64,000 nucleotides of DNA from Parietaria judaica. Its lineage: Eukaryota; Streptophyta; Magnoliopsida; Rosales; Urticaceae. The position numbers were made by a program, and so were the translations under genes. Below the pieces are notes generated by a model. The model was not told the origin of the DNA. It saw only the letters and a program-made list of their open reading frames with translations, and made no database searches. This document shows, piece after piece, positions 47,401-57,817 of the stretch. Within the stretch, counting starts at the first letter, position 1. Each line of letters starts with the position of its first letter. The stretch lies in assembly GCA_954871525.1 (NCBI GenBank), contig OX940863.1:23882001-23946000 (forward strand). The letters are read 5' to 3'.

Positions 47401-49531
47401 TGAATATATATAAAGATTTTTTTACACCTTAAATTAGAAAATTGTGATGATATGCTACAAAGATAATATCATTCATGTTGTCATGATTACTTGAATGAAG
47501 GTTAAAATATAGTTTCTTTGATATAAGATAACTCGGCATAAAGCGAGATAATTTGTTTTTTCAAACATGGATATGAATCGGCTCAACCTTGACCAGATCA
47601 ATACTGAATAATAGTGATAAAATCCTATGCGATTCAATGGAAACTTTTGCTAATTAATAGTAAGATTAAAAAGGAGACTTCTTCATTTTCCATGTCGTGC
47701 TCGAGATTATACAAAGAGGATAATAACTGATGCATAAATATTTTTCTAACCTGAAAGACACCTATGAGATTCATCAGCTTGAACTCTTCATTTTCTCCAC
47801 TAACTTTGAACAGAACCTGGAAAATCTATTAACCCAACGAATAGCTGAGAAAACACAGCCCGAAATTGAATAAGGGTTTATTTCACACCCGAAATTAACC
47901 CAAAACCAAATCCTATTGAATCCCTCTTTCGCCCCTCCGACACCGGAGATTCTTCGTCCTTCTGTTGTAGCGGTCGGCCAACTCTTCGTGCGTCTTTTGT
48001 CTTTCATTTAGATTCCTATTTCGATCGTTTTTCGCCGACCAAGAGTTCAAAACGTGCAAAAGAGTTTCGGAGGCACATTTCGGCATCGATCATCGTCTTC
48101 ATCCTTTCTTCGGCATTAACAAAGCAATTGAAATGGAGGTCCAGGTAAATATTTATTCTTTAACTTTCTACGTTACCGGCATAAGTAATGATGCTATAGT
48201 TTTCATAGTTTACATACGATTTAATTTATTGTCTAGGTTACGAAGAAAATGTACTTGGATGATAAATTATATGAGTGTGGACAAGTATAAGGATCAATTT
48301 AGCACAACCGCTATATATTTTTATTCCACCATCTATCTGATACCGCTATATAATCTATTTGTTACCGCTATATACTTTAGATCTCGCCGGATAGCAGTAG
48401 TATAATAGTCGAATAAGAGGATGGCGGATGTGCTAAATTGATTCGCTAATATTTCATTCCACTATCTACCTATCACCTATGAACGCTTTAGATCACTCTC
48501 GTTATCTACTAATCTAGTTATGATTGTTTTGCAGCCGTTAAAGCTACATCCAATGTTGTTGAAGGAAGAATATTACAAGAATAAACTCACCACCAAACAA
48601 ACAAATTTCCACAATCATACCGAAGAACTTAGAAACGGGTTGAACGATGAGGAGCTACAGTGGTTCTGGAGCACCCACTTTGGATTGTTGGATGTCCCAC
48701 TACACTACAAGCATTGTGTCCAACTTTTGTGGAATTTGCTCATCAGATACACCGAAGAACAACCACACGACAAGGAGATGTGGATGTTGGTAAACAACGT
48801 TCCATTATGGTACGGGATTCAGGAATTTGCAATCTTCACAGGTCTTTATTGCCATAACCTGCCAATAATAGGGATTACTCAAGATGAAAATGAACATGAG
48901 CGTCTCTACAAAGTTTTCAAGATACGCTTATGGCCAAATTCTACGGAGAAGAAGGTGAAACTTAACATGATTGTGAAGTGAATCCAAAGTAGTGAGGATA
49001 ATCATGTGAGTGAGGATGATAATAAGCGCTTGATATTGTTGTACTTTGTCTTCGGAGTGAACTGTTTCAAGGACAGAGATTTCTGCCCAGCTACAGAGTT
49101 TATTCTATTGGTGGAAAACCTTGAGGAATTCGTTGCTTATCCTTGGCGAAGAATTTCTTTCGAGTACTCATTAGAACAGCTCCATTCTAAGGGAAGAAAG
49201 GAGCTGCTTGCGAAGCTAAGGCAAAAATCAGGTGGACATGAGCATTCTTGGGTTCTTACACCCACTATAGGTATATGTAAACTGTTTTAGTTGTTTATTT
49301 TCTCCATAAGTCTTGCATTCAAATTAACATTTTAACTCTGCAATTTTTGGCGTACGAGTGTTTGCCAGCAGTGGTAGCGTTTTTAGCTGACCATCTAGAG
49401 TCGGCAGACGAAGAACCGCGAATGTGCAAATGGAAAACGCGGCCAATCGGTACTTATCATAAGGAATTCACAGAGATTGATACGGTTATAGAGACGGGGG
49501 TTTTCGCGATGAGTTGCTTAACATAGCGGTA
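44432..49531. repeat. Tandem array unit, copy 4
   Basis: 5100 bp. This copy runs on past the unit boundary into the original right flank (49535 onward), which shows where the ancestral right breakpoint was. Confidence 0.97.
45071..47213 (-). CDS. F-box/LRR protein, array copy 4 (intact)
   Basis: Exon 1 47213-46065, exon 2 45950-45756, exon 3 45388-45071; 553 aa with the same domain order as copy 3. I saw no amino-acid difference from copy 3 over exons 1-3. It is ~5.1 kb from copy 3, and the two are the only undamaged members of the array. Likely recent duplicates with redundant or dosage effects; the substrate is unknown. Confidence 0.9.
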
Positions 49532-50006
49532 ATGTAGTTACATAGCGGTAATGTTATATAGCGGTGGCATCATCTATTGATCCTTTCGTTTATTGCAGGA
49601 ATAATTGAGTATACTTAAGGTCCGACCAACGGAAGCTGACACGTACTACATAAGATCTGTCCCGCCGCATGAATCCTTGGAAGACCCTCGCTATGAACAG
49701 CTCGTGCATTTGTTGGAGAATGAAGAACGGATCATCCAGACGCCGCCAACCCCCAATAGTCATCGGCTTCAACATAATCTACCAATTAAGCCAGAGAGAA
49801 AAACACGAGGGAGGAAGTGCAGACTGTGTCGATTTGGCCGAACTTTTAGACACTTTACCAAACTTTTGGTACTTTTGCCAACTGTGTCGATTTGGCCGAT
49901 TTCTCCTCTGGATCTGTGCGATCAAAAGCTGCGTTTTCTGGATCATAGTTCCATAAGTGCAGAACCTCTATCTTATCTACCATGTCACAGCGGGAACGTC
50001 AATTGA
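48133..50006 (+). pseudogene. DUF1985 MULE gene relic, copy 4, with the original 3' exon retained
   Basis: The same DUF1985 exons and shared TGA (about 48979), with Phe for Leu in QEFAIFTGL. Unlike copies 1-3 it continues after 49534 into native sequence: TTATTGCAG at ~49598 precedes a frame with LKVRPTEADTYYIRSVPPHE and YEQLVHLLENEERII. This is in the style of the region after DUF1985 in Kaonashi-type proteins, ending at 50006. A TAA just after the acceptor and the upstream TGA mean the gene is dead. No protease domain is reached. Confidence 0.65.
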
Positions 50007-50039
50007 CTGGAACTCAGGGATTCAGACTGCTAGATCCTT

Positions 50040-50364
50040 CACCGCGATTGGACGACGAACCTATTCGGAGCACCAGTAGGAAGTCAAATTTGAGCTAGGC
50101 CTAGATATAGAAATCGACTTCTAGGGTTTTAAGGTAATTGTTATCTCTCTCTAATTATGAACTTATGTGTGGTATTTATAGACCACAAGTTAAATGACCT
50201 AATAGGCTCAGGCCCATTAAGAATAGACCAAGCCTATTAATTCATTAATTAATTAATTCATAATTAATGACTCGGGCCTCAAGTGGGCCCGTTACCCTTT
50301 ATTGTGGTCAGGTCGGACCCGAAAAGCCCAATGGGCCTAAATCCCGATTCGGGCATTTCTTACA
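50040..50364 (-). mobile_element. LTR-like fragment (possible solo LTR)
   Basis: On the minus strand the segment starts TGTAAGAAATGCCCGAATCG. It carries GGCCC-rich blocks, a CTATAAATACC TATA box (plus 50172-50182) and a leader with AAAACCCTAG, all typical of plant copia LTRs. No second LTR or target duplication was found. Confidence 0.4.
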
Positions 50365-51591
50365 TATCAATGGCGGTTATGTAACCGTGACTGGGTTATC
50401 GAGATTATCGATGGATAATTGATCGATTATCTAGCTTTTATGGCTTACTGATAAGTTTATCTCTGGTAATCATTGTCGTTTTATAGTTTTCCATGGATAA
50501 TCGATGGAAAAATAAGTCATTTTTCAATGCAAACTTTTAGTGTAATTTATCGACAATCGGTGAAAAACTTAATCACTTTTACATGAATTTTTTTAATGCA
50601 ATTTAACGGCATAAGTACCAAGAGCGACTAATCTTAATTTCAAGATATTTCTTTGATTTTTCTTTGTGTGGATTATGATGAATATTGAGTATATATAGTT
50701 ATATATTGAATAATCCTTTCAATTTTTCAGAAAATTATTCATTATTTGTAGGAATTGTTTGAAATGTATAGATTTGAATCAAAGTTGTTCATAATAGTTT
50801 AGATATTTGTCTTTAATAAATTAGTCTTTATGAAATATTTTTATTATTATTTTAATGATTGTATATATTTGAAGATAAGTTTATTTATACGATGATATTT
50901 TTTTTTCTTCAGATTCATGCGTGTTAATGTGATTTCCCGAAGTGTTGTAACAAAAGTACCTTTTTGTGAATTTGAGCTAGTTTTTTTTTTAATTATATAA
51001 TTTCAATTATACAGGTTGTATATAAATGTTAATATGTAAGTTTGATATATTTTATTTTGTAATTTGATAATTTCCCAAAATATTATTTTATTGCGGATTT
51101 AAACTATCCGGGTTTAAACTAATCAAATGCGGGTTTAAATAAAATGGAAAAATCTTAATTTTTTTTAGAAAAGTAATTTTAATGCTAAATCTTTTATTAA
51201 AATATATGTATTAAGTTACCAAATTATTTATAAGAAAATTAAATGTGTAAAGAAGAGAAAAAATCAATTAAAAAAAAAGAGAGGAAAATACTAAAAAACT
51301 AAAAATATATTAAAAAGCGGGTTTGAGTAATCTATAATCCGGTTCCGGGTTTTCTAACCCCTAAACCAGGAACCGATTTTAATATGGATGCGGTTTTGGA
51401 AAAAAAAAAATTATTCCAATTTGATATGGCTGCAGTTTTTTTTTTAAACGGTTCCGGTCCGAAAGCGATTTAAAACCATTTTTTTTTCAACCCCTACTTA
51501 ATACGTTATCTTCTTTATTTTTTCTCCCCACATGCATATTATACAATAAATTATCATTACGGTTAAAATACCAAAAACTTTTTGAGCACTG

Positions 51592-51630
<39 letters not shown>

Positions 51631-51830
51631 CGGCAAAACCGTTAAAGTACAATCCTATGTTTCAAAAAAAAAAAGTACAATCCTTTTTTTTTTTTTTTCT
51701 TGAATGGACAATCCTTTTAGAATATACGATAACTGATTCTTTTTGGACTATCAATATTGATTTTTTTAAATAGTTCTTTCTTCTCTCTCCTTTCCTTTAT
51801 GTCCGAGACAAATGCTTGAGAGAGATTGAA
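50365..51830. other. AT-rich spacer; nothing coding
   Basis: Contains GATTATCGAT-rich text at 50395-50580, two variants of the recurrent motif (50607, 50951), GGTTCCGG-type words near 51340-51470, an (AT)n run at 51594-51627 and poly-T runs. Confidence 0.45.
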
Positions 51831-52480
51831 CCGAACCGGTTTCCCCTTATAAGACCTTCATTCAGCCAAAAATCTGAATATTTTATAAACGCACCCATTT
51901 CAAGAACAGGCTTTCGTGAATATTTTATAAATGCACCCATTTGTGCAAGTTGTAATCGCCATTTGTTATATCGTTCTTCTCTGTTTTGATTCATATGAAC
52001 TCGGTATGATTGTTGTGGAAACATGTTGTTTGATGGTAATGAACTAACCGGGATTACGAATAGTTCCAAAATATGGTTCATCAAAGCGGATCCGTTATCA
52101 ATTACATTTTTAACGGAAAACAGTTTTAATAATCGATAACCCGAAAATAACTTAACCGAAAGTAGTGAATTTCGGTTTAGCCTTTTACATAACTGAATAA
52201 TAATTTGGCTTGATTTGAAAATGGTCAAAACTGAACCAAACCGAACCGGTTTCCCCTCTATAAGACTGTTTTAAATAAGCTAAATATATATACATTTTAC
52301 AAATGCAGCCATTTCAAATAGAACCGGCTTTCGAGAACCATTCCGGCCAAGTTTTTTTTAGCTCCGAGGCGATACTAATACCTATACACGTGTAAGAATC
52401 CGGTTTATATCGTTCTTCTCGGTTTTTTGACATATGAATTCTATCTTGTCGCGGAAACAGGCTGTTTGATGGTAATGAAC
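51831..52480. repeat. Diverged direct duplication (51831-52044 and 52241-52480)
   Basis: Both halves begin CCGAACCGGTTTCCCCT and run through TATAAGAC, AATGCA(C/G)CCATTT, TATATCGTTCTTCTC and CATATGAA. Both end GTTTGATGGTAATGAAC. Offset ~410-436 bp with indels. Origin unknown; possibly a non-autonomous element. Confidence 0.8.
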
Positions 52481-52557
52481 ATTATGATTAACATATCACT
52501 GTGAGTTAATCAAATCCGATGATCACATTTCACAATTGAAAAATCAAATACCTAAAA

Positions 52558-53082
52558 TCATATCCGATGATAACATTTCACAAATGAAAAATGAAATGAA
52601 ATGAAATCAAGATGAGTTAATCGATGCTTTTGAATCAGAACCTGTATCAGCATCAGCTTCCACCATCTTCTAGTCGCCTCCTTCTTCTTGATCTCCTCTC
52701 CTTCGTCTCCACTTGCTTCGACGCCTCTCACCATTTCCAAAGCTGAAGAGATGACCTGACTAGTCATCTCCATCTCCTTCTTTGCATTGTCTCGGCTCTG
52801 CTGGAACAACGCCATCTCCATCTTCATCGCCTGCTCCTCCCTGGCCTGGTAAGCTTCCGTGTACTTCTCTATTCCCTCCGCGAGAGCACCAAGGACGGCG
52901 CCGATCGAGCTCGAACTCTGAGGCTGAGGCGGTGGCACCTCCACTCTCGGCGTCCGCCTCTGCCGGGGAACATCAACTGCAATGGGAGGAAGAGGAGGAA
53001 GTTGGACCTGAGGAGCTTCAACCATCAACGCCGACCTGAGGAGCTTGCACTCGAGCGTCGAGGCGCTTCCGCTTCCCGCCAT
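52558..53082 (-). CDS. Small proline-rich, coiled-coil protein of unknown function
   Basis: An open frame of 174 aa. The N-half is proline-rich with basic patches (QVQLPPLPPI, RQRRTPRVEVPPPQP). Residues ~60-120 are a long predicted helix (GALAEGIEKYTEAYQAREEQ, then KMEMALFQQSRDNAKKEME). It recalls the C-terminal helix of SIP1-type trihelix factors but has no DNA-binding domain. The last ~25 residues are hydrophobic/basic and may be intron read-through: a CAG|GTTCTG donor-like site follows WWKLMLIQ. Its overall design resembles the 2997-4199 gene. Moderately GC-rich frame with a TATA box just upstream. Could be a captured fragment of a larger gene. Confidence 0.5.
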   Translation of the reverse strand: MAGSGSASTLECKLLRSALMVEAPQVQLPPLPPIAVDVPRQRRTPRVEVPPPQPQSSSSIGAVLGALAEGIEKYTEAYQAREEQAMKMEMALFQQSRDNAKKEMEMTSQVISSALEMVRGVEASGDEGEEIKKKEATRRWWKLMLIQVLIQKHRLTHLDFISFHFSFVKCYHRI

Positions 53083-53107
53083 ATCGTGAAAACTGTAAAG
53101 CGGCCTG

Positions 53108-53117
53108 CTATTTATAG
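53108..53117 (-). promoter_or_regulatory. TATA box upstream of the 52558-53082 gene
   Basis: The minus strand reads CTATAAATAG, 26-35 bases before the ATG. This would place the start of transcription at or very near the ATG, so either the leader is extremely short or the first Met is used only from an upstream start. Confidence 0.4.
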
Positions 53118-53597
53118 ATCTTATATTTTCTAATATTCAAATTCAAGTCACGTTTTGTGCGGGTGTGTGCTGTGTGAATCGATTACGTTACCAAATTTAA
53201 ATTCCGTTTTTGGTTTATTTTATTTTTTATTTTTCGCGTTAATTCCATTTCATATCCCACGTCACCAACTAATCCACGCTCAAATAATTCTGTTGAAATG
53301 AAACAAGTAACGACATTTCATTTCATAAAAGAAAAAAAGAATGAAATAATTCTAAACGACTGGTAAAATAGATTAAAAGTGCTAAAAACGACATTTTTTT
53401 GCCTTACAATGAAATGGGTTATCGGTCCCTATACCGGTTACCGCTTATCGGAATTTTTACAGCCATCGGTATCGGATTTCAAAATAATGAGCAACTTTCA
53501 GACCGGTATAGCTCAAAATACCGGTTTCCGGGCTACCGGTTTCATGCTAAAGGAACACAGATTAGAGTAAGCTACACTAAATTAAGACGGCGAGCCT
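53118..53597. other. Spacer with ACCGGT-rich repeat
   Basis: 53413-53560 contains five ACCGGT/ATACCGG words and similar text to 60010-60450, probably remains of a non-autonomous DNA element. No gene. Confidence 0.4.
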
Positions 53598-54660
53598 TTA
53601 TGCCTCAAACACCGGGTCCTCGTCAGAAACAACCGCGACTCCCGGCCAAACAATGGCCGAAACCATCCACAACCCATCACTGGCGGTGCTCGGCCTCTGG
53701 TTCATGTACGCCTGGCCGGTTCTCTCTATGGTGGAGCACACCGTTGCCATCACTGGCTGCCCGAACCCAAAGTCCACCTACGCCACCGGAAACCGCCTTC
53801 CCGCCGACGGCACAAGCGCCGGACCGCCCTGCCCCAGTACGATCTTCGACATCATCAGCCCTGGCTGGTGACTTTCCACCCAGTCCACGAGGTCACGGAA
53901 ATGCGCCCCGTTCGCCACCGCGGAAGTCACCATGTGAACCTTGCGCGCCACATCAGCGGGTGGCTTCCGCTTCTGCTCTAATTCTCCCACGTTGCCTCCT
54001 CGAAGGCAAGCGGCAATACGTTCCCGACGTAATCCGATAGCCGATAGGGATTCCCGGTCTCCGCCGCTGAGTCCGGCGCGCCCGTCGACGAGCCACCCCA
54101 TCTTGCACGACGCTCGCCCCACATGGCCGACCTTATTATTCGCCACGGTTTTCCACACATGCGCTGAAAACGCCTCGATCTTTGTCAGGCCCGGGCCAGC
54201 TAGGCTTTGGAGGCGGTCGAACTGCATGGCTTCGATGAATTAAGTAGAGGCGTCGGAGCCGAGCAACACCGCCGGCATCGGGATTCTCTAGAGTATCTCT
54301 GCTGCGGTGCAGCGGACGAAGGTGCGGTCGAGCTCGGGGCGGTGACATGGCGGTTCGTGCGGCGTGATGAGGCTGCATCGACGGTGGTCAGGGTGGTGCG
54401 AGAAGGGCACGTTCCTCCCACGAGACGAGGAAGCCCCAGAACGCAGCAGCGTCAAAGTGCGTGTGGTCAAACGTGATGGCGGGTGACACGCCGCCGCAGG
54501 TGAAGCACGTGACCTGGACTTGCAACGGGAAGTCCGGCCGGCGTCACAGCGACGAGCTTCATAAGAGACTCGTCGAGGTTGTGGAAGTCGAGCTTCTTCA
54601 GCGGGACGTTGGCTTCAATCTCGGCGCCGGAGTTGTCGCAGACGATGTACGGCTGGTTCG
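53598..54660 (-). pseudogene. BAHD acyltransferase pseudogene
   Basis: Reading the minus strand, broken frames give the family in order: NQPYIVCDNSGAEIEANV near 54655-54600; ITFDHTHFDAAAFWGF with the HxxxD motif (HTHFD) near 54480-54430; LTKIEAFSAHVWKTVA near 54190; YVGNVLPLAFEEA near 54030-53990; PPADVARKVHMVTSAVANGA; then VDFGFGQPV near 53777-53750, equivalent to the structural DFGWG motif; and finally DGLWMVSAIVWPGVAVV before TAA at 53598. BAHD enzymes transfer acyl groups from CoA to alcohols or amines. Damage: several frameshifts (for example between 54540 and 54520, and around 54100-53980) and a TAG (53778-53780) where Glu would precede VDFGFG. The first ~100 residues are missing; the homology starts after an acceptor-like TATTAG, so a first exon was probably lost. 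GC-rich unlike its flanks. Confidence 0.85.
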
Positions 54661-54679
54661 TCTAATACTTATATTCTAA

Positions 54680-56080
54680 TTGTTCCTTTTCTTCACGCTT
54701 AGAAACTCACATTCCATTGCTTTGCTTTGCTTCTAGTAATACTTAATTAGAAGCTCCCCAATGTGATTGGTTCGATTCTATATAGTTTCTACTTTCCAGT
54801 GATACTTAGACTTAAAACATAACATTCTAGGATGAAATTGAATCATATAATGAGTAAGATAAATTTATAATATTCATTAATTCCCAACCAATACATGGGA
54901 CATGCAACAAAAATCTCAAAGGACACTTTTAATCACGTATACGATGATTTATCTTATCAGTAGATGTTGTTTTTTTTTTTTTTTTTATCAATAGATCACG
55001 TGTGCAATTATTACTCGGTTGATATTGGGACATATATATATATTATATAACTTAGTAGGCCATTTTATACGATAATCTAACGGTCACAACTTTTAGAAGT
55101 AGCAATGTTGTAATTTGTAAAAAGGCAATTTTATCATGACAGTTAACGATGCCCATCTTTGTTTTACTACATTTACTTTAGTGATTTAAGGTATTTATTT
55201 TGTCTTTATTTTTTGTTAAAATTGACTATTTTGGCGCTAATATTTTTTCTTGTCAAGTTTTTCTAACTTTTTGTAATATTAAAAATGCTTATAGCTATAC
55301 CATCGACCACGAACAACTTTGATCAAATATTTACTCTATTTACTTGAAAATCATACTATTAATGATTTAATACATTATAATCTAGATATATTATATAATC
55401 ATGTCCCGGTTGTTTCGGACATGATTTTGAAATCGCCACTTTGACCACCGAGTGCAAATTCAAGCCGGTTGTATTGCGTAACTTGAACTTTTCACCGAGC
55501 TTACAAAAAAGTTAAACGTTAAATATACGCAACCTTTTATTTGAAATACATCAATAATAAAAAGATAATTCTATATTCGAGAATACTTACTTAATTGTCA
55601 AAAAAACTCGATAAATATTGTGCATTCAAACCTCTTGAATTTTTAAGTGAATCGCATATGGTCACACTATTGCGCCAAGGGTTCAACACGAGGAGAGTCT
55701 AATGACGGTGACTATTGTATGGCATCAACCACAATTTGTCTTTCTTGCATAAACAAAAATTCATCTACAAGTTCATAAACCCACAAAAATACATTAAAAA
55801 TGTAATATCAATTTAGGGATCAGATTCTAACATTGTTCAAGGCAGAAACTCAGTTAGGGAGTAGACTTGTTGATGGCCGGCGTTCTCTTCCATGGCGACG
55901 GCGACGTCTAGGAGGTTGAGGAGAAAAAAAGAAAAGGAGAGAAGGAAGAATGAGAGAAAGAGAGAAAAGACCCAAGTGAAAAGTGAAGTAAAGAGAGAGG
56001 GAAATGCTGAAAAGAGAGAGTAAAATGGAGGAAAACTGAAAAAATGCAAAAAAATTCAAAAATTTGGGGTTTCGATGACA
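54680..56080. other. AT-rich spacer; no gene
   Basis: Low-complexity purine run at 55915-56045 gives Phe/Ser-rich frames on the minus strand that are compositional. Nothing else recognised. Confidence 0.45.
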
Positions 56081-56358
56081 TAAGATGAGATGTGTCGTGT
56101 AAAAGCCCGATACTCGCCGCGGCGTACCATATATCGCCGCGGCTAAACCTGATACAAATCAAACTCGTAGCCTCTGTAAAATTGGATGAAAAGTTAGCCG
56201 CGATTCAAATAATCATGCCGCGCCTAACATAACCAACGACACTTATTTGTATCGTCGTATAGTATACTTGTCGCGGCGTACCATATTTCGCCGCGGCTAA
56301 TCCTGATACAAATTAAACCCGTAGCCTCTGCAAAATTGGATGAAAAGTTAGCCGCGGC

Positions 56359-57335
56359 CAAGGTGCGAAATGTCGCGAAAATCGAACGAAATTCGCGTCG
56401 ATTTTCGTTTTCAGTGGAACATCGGCACGACATTCTTTCCGTTTCGCTGTCGTTTTACCAAATGCCGCGAAATTCCAAACGACATTCGGAAAGAAAATCT
56501 CTTGTCGTTTTTTGCCTTCAAAACGACGAAATGGTGCTCGAATTTCGCATTTTTGGTAGATTTCGGCAAAAATACCAATTAAACTTTCGGCAAAAATAAT
56601 TATACTCACACAAGAGCACCCCACCTCGCCACGGCCGGCCGGTCGGACGGCGGCAGCGCGCGCGTGTGGTGGTGTAACATTTGTGTGAGTCCTCCCCCAT
56701 CCACAAAATCCTATGACCCTAAGGGCCCAAGCCCTTGTCCCTAATATTTGGTATATAAACATCACCAAACTCTTGTCATCTATCAATGTGGGACTTTTTG
56801 TTTTCAACTAATATCACACATTCACACTTAACATACATACACATACACTTCACCTAATAATTTAACTTAATATTACACACTTCAAATAATATTATACACT
56901 TAACATACATATTAACTTCACCTAACATACATATACACTTAATATACATATTCATTTAATAATATACACTTCAACTAATATTAAATTTGTTAACATACCT
57001 ATACAATTAACATGCATATTCACTTAATATTATACACTTAATTAACATGCATATTCACTTAAATGTGTTTTGTTGTATACAATTATGTCTTGTATTTATT
57101 AAATATGTAGTTTTGAACCTATATAAATATCGTGCTTAAATACTCAAATATTTTTTACAAAATATCCATGCGAAAAGTGCGGTAAATGCGGTATGTGCAT
57201 GCGAAAAGTGCGGTAAATGCGGTATGCGGCATGCCCTTTTTTTCCCTTTTGCCCATCGACATACCCATCGGCAAGCGATATATCCGTAAAACGGAAAATG
57301 CGAAACGAAAACGGCAAGCGGTATTTTAAACCTTG
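56359..57335. mobile_element. Non-autonomous hAT-like element nested in the CACTA-like element
   Basis: 977 bp, ends CAAGGT and ACCTTG, flanked by an exact GCCGCGGC duplication (56351-56358 and 57336-57343). Removing it restores GTTAGCCGCGGCTAATATAA, which matches the parallel repeat near 56189-56215. The right two thirds equal the 1-543 segment. Subterminal GCGAAA/TTTCGC words lie in opposite orientation at each side. No coding capacity. Confidence 0.8.
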
Positions 57336-57770
57336 GCCGCGGCTAATATAATCATGCCGCGGCTAACATAACCAACGACACTTATTTATGTCGTCGTATA
57401 GTAGGCCGCGGCAGAAGTGTAAAATGCCGCAGCGTATAAAGATTAATTTTTTTTAATATTTACACTTAAAAAAATAAAAAAAATCTCTTCTTTTACTCTT
57501 GGTTTAGATTATTATACTTAAATTATATTATATAATTTATAATTAAATAGTAAAAAAATGTTTAAATTAAAAAAATAAAAACTCATGAAGTCATTGAAAA
57601 CCATGAATGGATCAATATAAATTTTTATTACAAAAATTATTACTTCATTCAATTACATATTCTAAAGTTTTCGATGAACAACATCTCTATATTTGTGCAT
57701 TTCTGGGTGCTGCGCGTACGATGACCACCACTAATGCATTGATTTCCCAAGTAAAATTTTACCAACAATG

Positions 57771-57817
57771 GGTTTAGGGCTTAGGGTTAGGGTTAGAGTT
57801 AGGGTTAGCTAGGGTTT
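57771..57817. repeat. Short telomere-like tract
   Basis: GGGTTTAGGGCTTAGGGTTA continues as four further TTAGGG-type units, one of them TTAGAG, ending in GCTAGGGTTT. Degenerate and only ~45 bp. Confidence 0.6.

Noticed and set aside
25176..49534. The array as a pure assembly artefact
   Set aside because: Copies differ by an LTR insertion, a 56-bp deletion and several private or shared substitutions, which a simple artefact would not produce. Long reads would still be the final proof.
53399..54040. 213-aa plus-strand frame
   Set aside because: Antisense to the BAHD pseudogene, whose motifs are on the minus strand.
55837..56162. Phe/Ser-rich minus-strand frames resembling membrane proteins
   Set aside because: They come from a low-complexity purine run (GAGAAAAAAAGAAAAGG-like text); no start context or homology.
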